Assembly: GCA_028023455.1 (NCBI GenBank)
Contig: JAQFVV010000150.1
Location: 2,863,550 to 2,927,549, forward strand
Source of the DNA: Epiperipatus broadwayi
Lineage: Eukaryota > Onychophora > Udeonychophora > Euonychophora > Peripatidae
Length of the DNA stretch: 64,000 nt
Reading direction: 5' to 3'
Part shown: positions 37,128-49,161 of the stretch, piece after piece
How positions within the stretch are numbered: the first letter of the stretch is position 1
How the letters are laid out: each line of letters opens with the position of its first letter
Notes under the pieces: model-generated
Seen by the model: only the letters and a program-made list of their open reading frames with translations
What the model was told of the DNA's origin: nothing
Database searches by the model: none
Program-made: the position numbers and the translations under genes

Positions 37128-37890
37128 TTAACCACTTTATTTTTTTGCTATTATTCTGACAGATTTCTTTGTTCTCACTAGATTTAAGCTTTCAACTTTC
37201 ATTTTGATATTAAACCATTATTACTTATTAGAATATAATAAATTTGATCTCATTCAATAGATATTGTTGCTTAGAAGTTAAATAAATTCAAAAAAAAATC
37301 ACTATTCATTTTTGGAATTATTTTAAAAATTAGACTTTAATCAAGACAAAATGCTGTCACATTGTCAAATTTCAGGTGGAGCCAATTCAATTTGCAAAAT
37401 GAACAAAATCTTCTTTGTTTAATGTTTGTTTTATAAATCTGAAAAAAAATATTTTTAATAACTACTAAATCTATCAATTTATGTTTTAAAAGTTAAATTG
37501 CTTTTGTAATTTTTATGATATTGCTAAATATTATAACAATTTGCTGAGTGACTTTATTTCTAGACAACTGTGTTTCGCTCAACTGTACATCTCTGTAGTG
37601 ACAATATTCAGAAGAATATATATATTCAAAAATAAAACATTTCTGTAAAAAAGAAATATGTAATAGCATTTTTTTTGATTTCTAATAATTATTAAACAAT
37701 TATGATACAAATAAAATAAATTTTCCAAAAAAAATCAAGTTTTTAGACCACTGTAATATTTTCTTGAAGTAATCTCACAAAGTTTGATAGTGTAAAATAT
37801 ATAATGACAACCCATCATCGGTAGAGCTTGAGATGCTGTGACAGGCCACATTTTTGATTTACCCACCATCTTTTGATTTTTTTTTTGTAT
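37128..37890 (+). mobile_element. Dispersed repeat R3, copy 2
   Basis: Starts TTAACCACTTTA. Ordered blocks (CTGACAGATTTC, AAACCATTATTACTTAT, AATTTTTATGATAT, AATATTCAGAAGAA, CACCATCTTTTG) recur in reverse order on the opposite strand at 44090-44825, and in part at 21688-22450. Confidence 0.6.
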
Positions 37891-38274
37891 TTAAAATATT
37901 AAAAAATAAATATACATGAACAAAATTTTTAGCAGTGGATGAAATAGGAAAATTTTACTTTTAAAAATCTCAAATCCTGCTCCAATGCCTGGAAAAATGA
38001 ATTGTTTAAATATTTCTTTATAACAAGCCCATAGTCCAGCTAGTAATCTAGTTATAGGTAGGTAAATTGGGATTGATTTATGGAAAGACAAATAGGAATT
38101 GAGCTATTTTTTTCTAGAGTGTGAAATAAAAATGATAAAACATTAAATTCTCTGTATTCAGCAATAGTAAAGCTGAATAATAGCCTCTTCTCCTTCACTA
38201 TTTTTATTTTTGGGAGTAGAAAGAGATAGACTGCTATAAAGACCTTTGTAAGCAATTACTGTTTACTGCAATGT

Positions 38275-38306
<32 letters not shown>

Positions 38307-39728
38307 CGTGTGTGTTTGTTGGAGTAAACAGATATATAAAAGACATTAACTGGATTTATCTATATATAGTAAATAATACTCTTATATATTGTACTCAAAT
38401 CCAACCATGTATAATTAATAATATTATTCAATTTTGCCTTTCAATAAAAATGAAATTGAATTTATTATGGCGGTACCTAAAAGATTTATAAAATGGTGTT
38501 AAAGTGTTGATATGTAAACCACTAAAAATAGTGCAATGAGATAGATTTTTTCTTTCATTCTCTCGCCCACTCTTCTTTGAAGCAGGAAAAGAAAAACAAA
38601 AATGAATTAGCAATTAAATAATCCCTTTTATATGTAAGAAGTGGAAATTATTTTTTTCATTATTCACTTAAAGGGATAAATGAAATACTAAGTTTAAGTA
38701 AATAATTTATTATTTCCAACCCTAGTGTTTAATATACATTCATTCTCAATTCATTCTAAAATTACTATTAGTGAAAGGAACTCTTTAAATGGTAATTAAA
38801 GAAGACATAAGGATATGAACATCTTATGTAATTTCTTTTACTTTTTTTATTTAATGATATTGATGAGGAAAAATATTGAAGAGAAAAAAGTTCTAATAAT
38901 AGCAGTAGGACATTTTTTATGGTATAATTGTTCATACTTTATAATGTTTTGTAATTTATGGATATTCAAGATATGTGAAGGAAAAGAATATTTATGATTT
39001 TTTAAAGAAATATTAAAGAATGAAAACTATTTTCAAACTTATTAAAAATATTATTTTCTTATACATAGAAGAATGATAGAAATATGATATTGGAACTTGA
39101 ATTCTTTGGTGGATAAATTGTATAATATTCTACAATGATAAAATTATGGCTGGAAAAGCTATTTAGAAATAAATAAAGATAATTCTTTTGTATATAAAAA
39201 GTTGTAATGTGAAATCAAAAAGAAAGAAAACATTCAAACTTTTATTGCAATCTTTAAAGTGAAAAATATTCAAGAAATGGAATTCCTGAAACAAATTCTA
39301 ATGATTTATTATTTTACTTATTAATTGATTTGTTATTTTATTTTTTTCATTAATAAAATTATTTCTTCATTTCCAAACTTGTTTTCTATTATTTCATATA
39401 ATGGAATAAAAATATTTTATTTTTTGAAAAACACACAAACTGCATACAGCTTATATATAAGACTTGCTAATAAAATAGAGCAATAAATAGTACACACATA
39501 ACCTGTAGAATAACCACCACCCCATATCTTTGAGAACATGCTCTCCCATGTGCTACAACTGGAATGTATGGTAGCCAAGTAAATGAATATTTATGGGAAA
39601 TATGAATTCTATATAAATAATTCTTAGCCTCATATTACTTTACTTGTATATTTTATTCCTGTGTCACTAAGAATAGAGTTACTTACAATATATTGTATAA
39701 ATTGTACAAATCTATTTATAGATAGATG
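37891..39728. other. AT-rich intergenic DNA
   Basis: A short TA/TG microsatellite lies at 38273-38317. No gene was recognised. Confidence 0.4.
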
Positions 39729-39736
39729 CTCTAAGT

Positions 39737-40132
39737 CAGGGGTCCCCAACCTTTTTGCACTTAAGAGCACATTGTATAATACTGGCCAAGTGGTGGGCAC
39801 CATTTATTTTTTCAACCAGGTGGTGGGCACCTTTTATTTTTTCAATGTAAATTTGTAGTTGGATATTGTTAATAATACACATAATGTACAAAAAAATATT
39901 TATTTCAAAAATAAAATTTTAACATAATTAACGTTTATATTTTTACACTGTAAAAGTATAGTATGCCCTACAATTTGATTACAATATAATACAATAATTT
40001 ATAAAAAATTTAAAAAATTAAATTTATTTGCATCAGATAAATAATTTTTTATCATGTTCGGATAGCGGCAGGCATGTGTAAAATGGTCTGCGGGTGCCAT
40101 GGTGCCCACAGGCATAGGATTGGGGACCCCTG
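39737..40132. mobile_element. hAT-type miniature element, copy 2
   Basis: Perfect ends CAGGGGTCCCCAACC and, at the right, TTGGGGACCCCTG. An 8-bp TSD, CTCTAAGT, is present at 39729-39736 and 40133-40140. The 396-bp non-coding body is homologous to 6985-7350, differing mainly by a ~30-bp segment near 39930-39960 absent from the other copy. Confidence 0.95.
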
Positions 40133-40208
40133 CTCTAAGTCTTTGAATACACCAGATATATAACTATATAAATGGGACAGTTGAAATTAATCATCATCAT
40201 CATCATTA

Positions 40209-41789
40209 TCAACCATTATCAATCCACTGCAGGATGAAGGTCTCTCCAAGTTTAATCCATCTTCTCCGATCTTCAGCTTCTCTTCTCCACATCACCCCTG
40301 CACACTTTCTTATTTCATCCATCCATCTCACATGTGGTCTCTTTCTGGGTCTTTTACAATCTCTTGGAATCCAGTTTAAAATTTCAATTGTCCATCTATT
40401 ATCATCTCTTCTAGCAATATGTCCAGCCCAACTCCACTTCAATCTTTTAATTTTTTCAATGAGGTCAGTAACACCCGTTTGTTCTCTTACCCATACATTG
40501 CGTTTTCGATCTCTTCTTGTTACTCCCAACATACATCTCTCCATACTTCTTTGAGTGGTCTGAAGTCTCTGTATTGCTCTTCTATTAAGTGTCCAAGTCT
40601 CAGATCCATAAGTAAGAACTGGTAAAACACATTTATTAAAAACCTTCCTTTTCAAACACATAGGCATATTTCCTTTTAGTATCAAGTTATTTCTACCAAA
40701 AGCACTCCAACCAAGTTTAATTCTATGATTAATTTCTTCCATTATGTTTCCATCTGTATTAATAATCTGACCAAGATATTTGTAACTGTTAACTTCTTCT
40801 AATTCATCATAATCAATCTTTATTTTCATATTTTGAGCAAATCGATTAAACATTACTTTAGTCTTTTTAACATTTATCTTTAGTCCTACTTTCCTACTTT
40901 CATCTGATAATTCCTGCAACATATCCTGCAGCTCTGAAGCATTATTTGCAAAAACAACTACATCATCTGTGAAATCTAAATGACTTAAATAATCTCCATT
41001 TACTTTCACTCCTTTAGTTTCCCATTTTAATCCACAAAATACTTCTTGCAGCACTGCTGTAAAAAGTTTTGGAGATATGGAGTCACCTTGTCTTACACCT
41101 TTCTCAATGTTGACTTTCCCAGTATCATTATGTAATCTAATTGTTGCTGTTGCATTTTTATAAATATTCTTCAAAATATGACAATATCCTGGATCTATAC
41201 CTTGATGATCCAATGCTTTAATCACTGAAGAAATGTTTATAGAATCAAATGCCTTTTCATAATCTACAAATCCAAAACATAATGACAACTCATATTCATT
41301 TGACCTTTCTATAACTTCTCTCAACACCTGGATATGATCTATTGTACTAAAACCACTTTTAAATGCAGCTTGTTCTCTTGGTTGGTGGAAATCCAATGTT
41401 CTCTGTAGACGAGTTGTAATTATCTTGGTAAAAATTTTATATAAAACTGATAAAAGGCTAATAGGTCTGTAATTTCTAATATCTTCTTTATCACCTTTTT
41501 TAAATATTAATATTATTACTGCATTCTTCCAATCATCCGGTACATCTTTATCATTTAGACATTTGGTATATAACTTTGCTAAAATTTTTTCTATTTCTTC
41601 TCCTGCTTCTTTTAATATATCAATTATAATTCCATCATTACCTGGAGCCTTTCCCTTCTTCATACATTTAATTGCGTGTCTCACTTCTTCATTTAAAATT
41701 CTGGGCAATTCGAAAGATGTAATAGATATAGGAGGTACTTGTTCTTTATTACTATATAATTCTTGATAAAAATCTTCTACCAATTTCAT
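40209..41789 (-). CDS. RTE-like reverse transcriptase ORF (frame-separated)
   Basis: Open frame of 526 codons with RT blocks in order: [15 protein letters not shown] (residues 106-120), [16 protein letters not shown] (138-153), [11 protein letters not shown] (174-184), [10 protein letters not shown] (231-240) and [10 protein letters not shown] (271-280). After the thumb comes the C-terminal region usual for RTE elements ([16 protein letters not shown], then a WAGHIARR stretch). The catalytic box reads FTDD, not FADD as in the 23-26 kb copy (GCA to ACA at 40968-40970). The first Met (MKLVEDFYQ) is not a native start. It lies inside the linker, and the frame upstream is joined to the endonuclease ORF in the broken sister copy. 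Two one-base deletions near 41802 and 41822 separate the ORFs here. The enzyme would copy LINE RNA at the nicked target, but this copy is probably inactive. Confidence 0.92.
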   Translation of the reverse strand: MKLVEDFYQELYSNKEQVPPISITSFELPRILNEEVRHAIKCMKKGKAPGNDGIIIDILKEAGEEIEKILAKLYTKCLNDKDVPDDWKNAVIILIFKKGDKEDIRNYRPISLLSVLYKIFTKIITTRLQRTLDFHQPREQAAFKSGFSTIDHIQVLREVIERSNEYELSLCFGFVDYEKAFDSINISSVIKALDHQGIDPGYCHILKNIYKNATATIRLHNDTGKVNIEKGVRQGDSISPKLFTAVLQEVFCGLKWETKGVKVNGDYLSHLDFTDDVVVFANNASELQDMLQELSDESRKVGLKINVKKTKVMFNRFAQNMKIKIDYDELEEVNSYKYLGQIINTDGNIMEEINHRIKLGWSAFGRNNLILKGNMPMCLKRKVFNKCVLPVLTYGSETWTLNRRAIQRLQTTQRSMERCMLGVTRRDRKRNVWVREQTGVTDLIEKIKRLKWSWAGHIARRDDNRWTIEILNWIPRDCKRPRKRPHVRWMDEIRKCAGVMWRREAEDRRRWIKLGETFILQWIDNG

Positions 41790-41793
41790 GATG

Positions 41794-43164
41794 TCATCTC
41801 TTTTTTAGTAACAATTCCATCTTTTTTCTTATTGCAGATATAAATTTCCTACCAATACCAAAATGTTGTTTTACATTCTTAAGACTTTTATTTTCTTCTA
41901 CAGCTTTCCTTGCTAGTTCACAATTATACTTTCTTATATCATTCTCAACTCTTTTCCGCACCATTTTACAAAATTCGAGATATTCAATTCTTTTTAATGC
42001 ATCATTTTTGTATATCTTCATATTCCTTCTTTTCTTCATAAATTCTCTAGTCACAGTAGAAATTTTATTGGTCAATTGCTGCTTTTTTCTACCAGCTATC
42101 TTTGTTGCAGTTTTTAAAAGTGTATCAGTTATTTTCATATTAATTTCATTCAAATCTGAATTATGCTCAAAATCTACTAATACTTGAAACCGATTTCTAA
42201 GTTCTAATTTAAATTCATTAGAATGTTTCTGAAGATTAGGAATATCAACTGTAAATATTGTTTTTCTTAATAATTTTTGTCTCTCTAGTTTCACATTAAC
42301 ACGTATCTTACACCTTACTAATCGATGATCACTTCCTGTGTTAAATTTATTAAGAACATTACAATCTTGAAATATGTATTTCCTATTAGTCAAAATATAA
42401 TCCAATTCTGCTGTACCTTCATTTGGATGCTTCCATGTCCATTTCCTTTTAACATTTTTCTCAAAAAAAGAATTCATAATATAAAGTTTTTCTTTTTCTG
42501 CAAACTCCACAAGTCTATGTCCTCTCTCATTTCTATTACCATAACCAAAATTACCTACAGCACTTTCATCTTTCATTTGTTTACCAATTCTAGCATTAAA
42601 GTCTCCCATAACGATTTTAAAATGTTGTTTACTCTGATCAAAAGCATTTTGTACATCCATATAAAAATCTTCTACTACTTCATCACTATGAGAACTTGTT
42701 GGGGCATAAACCTGAATTATCTGCATTTGATATCTGCTATTAAGTTGTATAACTAATCTTGCCACTCTGTCTGATACACCATCAATCTCCACAATATTGT
42801 TCTTCCACTTTTTATTTATAATGAATCCTACTCCACTTGTATTTCCAATATTTGTGCCTTTATAATAGAGTATATGTCCACTTTTTAAATCAATTGTCTC
42901 TTCACCTTTTCTTCTAACTTCACAAAGTCCAATAATGTCCCATTTAATATAAGAGAGTTCTTCTTCTAATTCTTGCAATCTTCCTTCACTTGAAAGTGAT
43001 CTGCAGTTGTAAGTACCTAAATAAAAAGTCATCATCAAATGGCAGCCTGGGTCCACAATCAGGGGATTCTTAGCACCCTCCGCCTTTGGCCACCAACCGC
43101 TGCCTTGGTTGGTGACTTTACAGCCTCCTGGGAATAAGGGCCATGCTTTATTTTTGTCTGTCAT
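41794..43164 (-). CDS. RTE-like APE-type endonuclease ORF (truncated by frameshift)
   Basis: Open frame of 456 codons. The apurinic-endonuclease-like fold is shown by TYNCRSL (Asn53), GLCEVR (Glu82), QVYAPTS (Tyr153), [10 protein letters not shown] (Asp188, Asn190), ELDYILTN (Asp255) and GSDHRLVRC (Asp279, His280), so all catalytic positions are present. From about residue 290 a lysine-rich helical linker follows. The frame ends in a spurious LLLKKR after a one-base deletion in an A run near 41822, where the sister copy continues into the reverse transcriptase. The role is to nick target DNA for target-primed reverse transcription. Start chosen at MTDKNKAW because the sister copies share sequence only from WPLFPGG; the true start is uncertain. 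Confidence 0.92.
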   Translation of the reverse strand: MTDKNKAWPLFPGGCKVTNQGSGWWPKAEGAKNPLIVDPGCHLMMTFYLGTYNCRSLSSEGRLQELEEELSYIKWDIIGLCEVRRKGEETIDLKSGHILYYKGTNIGNTSGVGFIINKKWKNNIVEIDGVSDRVARLVIQLNSRYQMQIIQVYAPTSSHSDEVVEDFYMDVQNAFDQSKQHFKIVMGDFNARIGKQMKDESAVGNFGYGNRNERGHRLVEFAEKEKLYIMNSFFEKNVKRKWTWKHPNEGTAELDYILTNRKYIFQDCNVLNKFNTGSDHRLVRCKIRVNVKLERQKLLRKTIFTVDIPNLQKHSNEFKLELRNRFQVLVDFEHNSDLNEINMKITDTLLKTATKIAGRKKQQLTNKISTVTREFMKKRRNMKIYKNDALKRIEYLEFCKMVRKRVENDIRKYNCELARKAVEENKSLKNVKQHFGIGRKFISAIRKKMELLLKKR

Positions 43165-43248
43165 AATTGTATATATGTATTGGAAAAATATTTATCATTT
43201 ACACAAACATTCATTCTGCCTTATCAGGCACTGAGAAGAAAAACCATG

Positions 43249-44089
43249 GTGTTTCTTGATCTTAAACTCAGAGGTAAAAAGCCAATAAACTCACCACGCT
43301 TCACACAAATTAGGCAAATCACATTTGTAATGAAATAAATTAAAATAATAATTTTATTTAAGCTCTACTAATAAAGTAAGCTAAAAATCTATATTGGAAT
43401 AAAGTTAAAATTTATTGATAACATTTATTTATTAAATAAATAACCTGACTGGATGCTAAAATTTTAATATATAAATAAAAATAAGTCATTTGATTACTTA
43501 TTAATAAATAGTTTATATTAGTATTAATTCATGAAATAGCACTTTTATTATTATATATTAAAATTTATAATAGTACTAAAAGATGAATAAATTATTTAAA
43601 TTTGATTATTATATATATAAAGTATGTATCAATAATTTATTGACTAGATATTGTGTTTGAATAATACCTATTTATATCTAAGAAAACATTATATTCATCT
43701 TTAATAACTATTGAATTCTAATAAAATAATAACATCTATATTATATGGTTAATTAGGTTTTGTATGTTTATAATTGCATAGAGACTTTAGATTATTATTA
43801 TTATATTATATACTTACTAAATAGAATAAAATTAACTTGAATTTAATAAATAAAAAAATAATTTTATTTACAAAACAAATAAGATATTGATTAATATATT
43901 TTACAGCTTGAATCAGTTTGCTATAAAATGTTCTACTTGTTTTAACTTTAACATTTCCATTTATCCTCATCAAGCTGCATTTAAGATTTCTAGCAGTTAA
44001 ATGCAAATTTTTCTTTTCACTGGTAAAATTTTTGCAAAACATTTTTTATAGCTTTAAAATTCATGTATATTTATTTTTAATATTTTAGT
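43249..44089. other. AT-rich DNA beside LINE
   Basis: The first ~90 bp may still be LINE leader. The rest is plain AT-rich DNA with no recognised feature. Confidence 0.4.
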
Positions 44090-44825
44090 TACAAAAAAAA
44101 AGCAAAAGATGGTGGAAAAATAGAATAATCACTATAACAAAGAAACTGAAACCATTATTTGATGAGTAGACATTGTTTATTCAGCAATCACAAACTTTGC
44201 TAAGTGTATTTTGCAGAAATATTACAATTACCAAGAAAAAATTATGATGGTCTAAAAACTTGATTTTTGTGAAAGTTTATGATTATATTTATATTATAAT
44301 TGTATAATAATTATTAAAAATCAAAAATAAACATTATTAATATTTATTTTTTACAAAAATGTTTTATTTTTAAATATAAAACAATATTTTCTTCTGAATA
44401 TTATTACTATAGAGATTACGGTCGTGGAAAAACACAACTTTCTAGAAATGAAGTCACTCAAAAGATTGTTGTAATATTCAGTGATATCATAAAAATTACA
44501 ATTTTTTTAAAACTTTTAAAGCATAAATTGATAGATTTAATAGTTATTAAAAAGTTTATTCAGATTTTTAAATCAAATATGAAACAGAAAAGATTTCATT
44601 TATATTGATGATGTGACACCATTTTATTTTCGCTAAAATATAATTTAAAAAATAATTCTGGAAATCAAATGTGGTTTTCAAAAATTTATTTAATTTCTAA
44701 ACAAAAATATTTATTGAATAAGGTCAAATTTATTATATTCTGATAAATAATAATGGTTTAATATGAAAGTTGAAAGCCTAAGTCTTGTGAGAACAATGAA
44801 ATCTGTCAAAGTATAGGATGGTTAA
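44090..44825 (-). mobile_element. Dispersed repeat R3, copy 3 (inverted)
   Basis: Reverse-oriented relative to 37128-37890, with the TTAACCATCC border at 44825 and a CACCATCTTTTGC block near 44100. Non-coding. Confidence 0.6.
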
Positions 44826-44878
44826 TGTGATGGTAAGACATCACACATTTTGACCACAAAGAAAATAATGATTTGTTA

Positions 44879-44883
<5 letters not shown>

Positions 44884-44916
<33 letters not shown>
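44884..44916. repeat. (TA)n microsatellite
   Basis: A TA run directly in front of the proposed start of LTR copy A. Confidence 0.9.
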
Positions 44917-44922
<6 letters not shown>

Positions 44923-47900
44923 TCTCATGGCCCACACATATAGTATTTAATTGAGAAAAAAAATTTCTTTTATATATATATGTAGATTTATGTGTACGTA
45001 TATTATATGTGTAATATATAGTTGCTAAATTAATAGGTGGTGAATGAATATAATGTTGTAAGAAGGGATATTTTAATGTTATTTTTCTTATTAAATAATT
45101 AATATATTCAGTTATTTAGTTTTATTTCTGTAAAATAAAACATTCAGAAAGTGTAAAATAAAGTGATCTAGATAAGAGATTGAGATTTGAAAATGTACAC
45201 GTGCAAAAGAGTGTGAAAGAATAAGAACGTCTGTATAAACACAAAAAATGCTTTTACACCTATTTGCAATGGCTATAGATTGCCAGCTTTGTTGTATTGT
45301 TTTTATCTGTATCTAAGATTTTTTTTTTTTAAAGAGAGAGGTGCTTTGAGGAAATAAAGCTGATTATTAATTTTCTTGTAAAATTGCGATAGAACATCAA
45401 CTTGTCAAACTCTGATTTTTTATCTTTTATCTCAAGATAAGATATGCAGGTGGTCAGTTTCTTTGACCAAAGATTGGCAATATAAATGAATAAAATGTTT
45501 AAAAATCACTCTCAGTATCATTATTATGAGAGAGAGATGTAACTCAGTCATTTATTAATTGAGAGACTCACTCAGTCATTATTATTAAACAGAGATGTAA
45601 CTCTCACTCAATTTTTTCCTCGTTGTTAATGTTGAAAATAAGGAAGAAGGGAAAGTTGGCGATTTGATTTTTTTTTTACTCTTTAAAAATTGAAAAAGGA
45701 AAAAAAAGGAAAAGACTCTTGTATAAAGTCAAAATAGACGAAGATGTGCGGATACACAAGTAATCTTCAGAAATATTAATATTGGAAAAAAAAGGAAAAT
45801 GGAACAAAATTGAATTTATAAGAAGAGGTTATTGACAATTCTATGGAATGAGATTAACATAATTTTCTGAGTATAATACCATGACTCTGCATTGCTAAAC
45901 CATTTTTTTCTGCTTCCTGATTAATACAGAATGAGTTAAAATCACTAATCTACTGTGGTCTCATATACCAATCAAATAATAACCAACAAAATGAAAGAGT
46001 TTGAAGCCAACCACACAAGCTATATGAAAGGCTTCTTTTCTGGCTCCTGGTCTATTCTAGGCTCATTACCTTTGGATGGATGGAGAAGAGGAAGGAAGAG
46101 GAAGAGAAAATGTATAAAATCCATATATAGCCAAGTTTGAAGCCATGAATCAAATTTTTGTTAAAGTTTACCTCAGTCATCTAAAGTGTCTACAGCGATT
46201 ATTTTTTAAAAATGGGAGAGTAAAGCAAATCCACCAGTACATACTTATTAAAAAAAGTATTTATAATAGCTCTTATTAAAATGGTAGAAGGAAGCCAATC
46301 AACAATAAATAATTTTAGAATTAAAGAAACAAGCAAGTCAACTGATTCATGTTTATCTTAACAGTATCTGCAATAACTTTCTTTTTTATGGAGCAAAGAC
46401 AAGCAGTCTAAAAATTCAAACTCAGGACATTTATAAGAAGTGAAAGTGATCGGGTAACTATGAACTTTCTTTAACAGATTTGTATTCTTACTTATTAAAA
46501 GTAAACCTTAATTTACTGGTCAAAACAATTTTTCTTTTGATACAGAAACATTAAAGACTTGTTTATCTATAGTTATTTGCAATATCACACAACATAGCAC
46601 AAACATAGTTTAAATCTTTAAACTTAAATTTTTCATTATTTTTTATTATTTTTTTATATTATATATTGTAACGTTGAAATGTTTTTTTTTAAATTGTTCT
46701 TCAGTTGTTAATGATAATGAGCAACCTATAAATATATGCATTTATAATGTTTTTTTATTTTATTTTATCTTGTTGCATATTAAAATTAATATCATGTATT
46801 TATTTTCTTTTGCTAAAAGGTTGCAAAAATATTTTTATATATGTAATTTGTGGGTATACATTTTAAATATATAAATTAACATTACCGAATGTGTGCATGT
46901 GTAACTGCTTATACAAACATGTCAAGGAATAGGTTATATATAAATAGTTTAAATATGAGAAATTATAAAGCAAGGCTTACATATGAATGGAAGTGAAATA
47001 AAACACACAGGATACATATGAAATTTATTTTATGATATAATAAGTTAGGAAAGACTTAAGTAAGCATTCCATAAAATGTATTTTTTTAAGCCAGCTTATT
47101 TTAAAATATCCAGAAATGACAAACCTATATATTAAGTTTATTTGCTTGTGCTTATATAAATTTTTATATTAATTTTTGTATTGAATTAATGTAATAATAA
47201 GCCATTTATTTAATTATTGATTTGATTTTAAAGAAAGAAAGAAAGAGTAATAGTATTAATAAAATATAATTATATATATCTTAATTGGTTTTCCGAGTTC
47301 TTATTAAAAAAAATATTGTTGTGTTTTTCTTGTCTTGATTCTATCATTTTAATTCATCATCATTGCTCGCAGTTATTAAGAATCATCATTCGTAAATATT
47401 GAGCAATCACTTGCTAATATTAAGCGCTCGCAAAATGTTAAGTAAACTAGAATGTTGATTTATCTTTAAATATTTAAGGATTAGGCTTGATAATAACCAA
47501 ATTTTAATAGTTTATAGTTCAATAGTAGAAAGCTAAAATTGGGTTGTGTCCATGAATTATGATCATCCTCATCAAAGATGGATATCGTGTTGTTGGTTAA
47601 AATGTTTCAAATAATACTATATAAGAGTTATGATCGCCATCATCATCATTAATAAATTATGCTAATATATGTAGTAAATAAAGATTTATAGAAAGATGAA
47701 TATCATGCATAGAGATTCATGATGATCATTCATCATCACTAGTATTATTAAAGACTAGTTTTAACTATTAAAGTATTTTAGTAAATAACCATAAACTTCT
47801 AAATGCTAGTGAATGTAATATTTAAATCCCATTTTGACATGGGATGATTTTAAAAAGTGCTTATGAGTTTATAAAGATAAATTTATTGTTGTGAGTTCAG

Positions 47901-48661
47901 TATAACGCTATGGCTGGTATCATCATCACTATTATTATCATTATTATTATGATATCGCTATTATTATCATTCATCATTATTATCATCATCATTATCACCT
48001 TTATATTGTGATAAATAATCTAGTTAAATGGCCATCAATATTAATAATGGTTTTCACGATGCTTGTTTAGAAGCCATTAATAAGATTATACTTGTCTGTT
48101 CATCAATATACGTAAATGAGCTAGCAATGTCTATAAGAATCTTTGATCTATAATATAAATTTTGGTAATATTGGGATCTTGTAATTTTATCGATATAGAT
48201 AAAATGTAAGAATGTCATTTTTTTTTCATTAGTCATCCAAGTCATGTGTGATAAAAATGTACCGAATGAGTTTGAACTCAGTACACTCTAAATAGATACT
48301 TATCTAGATTTAAAACAATCTAGTGGCGCTCGTGGGAAAAACATATACTTAGCTAAATTGAATAAAGAGTAATATAATTCCTTTCCAATTTCATAATATT
48401 AACTTTATATAATATATATTTTATAAGTTATCATGAATAGCACCAGTATGTTCATGTGACCATGAATGGTCTTGTATGGTTGGAAAGAAGAATAGGAAGG
48501 ATTCTTTGTTAAAAGAACCTAGTATGGGAGATAAGCATAATGCACTCCAGGAATCTCAAAGTGGGTAATTTTATTCAGTTGCTATATTTAATATTCTTTT
48601 ATTTGATGACAATGGCCAGTATGTTTTATTGTTCAAATGACATCCCCAATATTTAGATATT
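44916..48661 (+). mobile_element. Giant LTR-like repeat, copy A (diverged)
   Basis: Starts TGTATGTTCTC, comparable with TGTACATATAC of copy C. It then follows copies B and C in order through shared blocks (TGCTTTTACAC, ATTGCTAAACCATTTTT, GAAGCCAACCACACAAGC, CTTATTAAAAGTAAACC, ATTGCTCGCAGTTATTAAG, CAATGGCCAGTATG). It is clearly more diverged than B is from C. It runs into the N gap, so its right end is unknown. No protein is encoded. Confidence 0.8.
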
Positions 48662-49161
48662 NNNNNNNNNNNNNNNNNNNNNNNNNNNNNNNNNNNNNNN
48701 NNNNNNNNNNNNNNNNNNNNNNNNNNNNNNNNNNNNNNNNNNNNNNNNNNNNNNNNNNNNNNNNNNNNNNNNNNNNNNNNNNNNNNNNNNNNNNNNNNNN
48801 NNNNNNNNNNNNNNNNNNNNNNNNNNNNNNNNNNNNNNNNNNNNNNNNNNNNNNNNNNNNNNNNNNNNNNNNNNNNNNNNNNNNNNNNNNNNNNNNNNNN
48901 NNNNNNNNNNNNNNNNNNNNNNNNNNNNNNNNNNNNNNNNNNNNNNNNNNNNNNNNNNNNNNNNNNNNNNNNNNNNNNNNNNNNNNNNNNNNNNNNNNNN
49001 NNNNNNNNNNNNNNNNNNNNNNNNNNNNNNNNNNNNNNNNNNNNNNNNNNNNNNNNNNNNNNNNNNNNNNNNNNNNNNNNNNNNNNNNNNNNNNNNNNNN
49101 NNNNNNNNNNNNNNNNNNNNNNNNNNNNNNNNNNNNNNNNNNNNNNNNNNNNNNNNNNNNN
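48662..49161. other. Assembly gap of exactly 500 N
   Basis: A run of 500 N, a typical placeholder length. Both gap edges lie inside copies of the same repeat: the left edge near the end of copy A, the right edge in a poly(A) stretch near the start of copy B. True size and order are therefore uncertain. Confidence 0.99.

Larger units (their letters stand above)
40191..43248 (-). mobile_element. RTE-like LINE, nearly full length
   Basis: Minus-strand element: leader (43248-43165), endonuclease ORF, reverse transcriptase ORF, short 3' region and an (ATG)n-type tail at 40206-40191. The leader segment 43199-43248 is known to belong to the element because it also occurs, inverted, inside the TSD-bounded copy at 12204-12476. 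The element may extend further, up to about 43340. No clear TSD was found. Gene order and tail type fit the RTE clade. Confidence 0.92.

Noticed and set aside
42325-42756. 143-codon plus-strand frame (and similar ones at 24409-24997, 40234-40625, 41563-41766)
   Set aside because: Antisense shadows of the minus-strand LINE coding regions.
45955-46140. 61-codon frame in LTR copy A
   Set aside because: The frame is not kept in copies B and C, so it is not under coding constraint.
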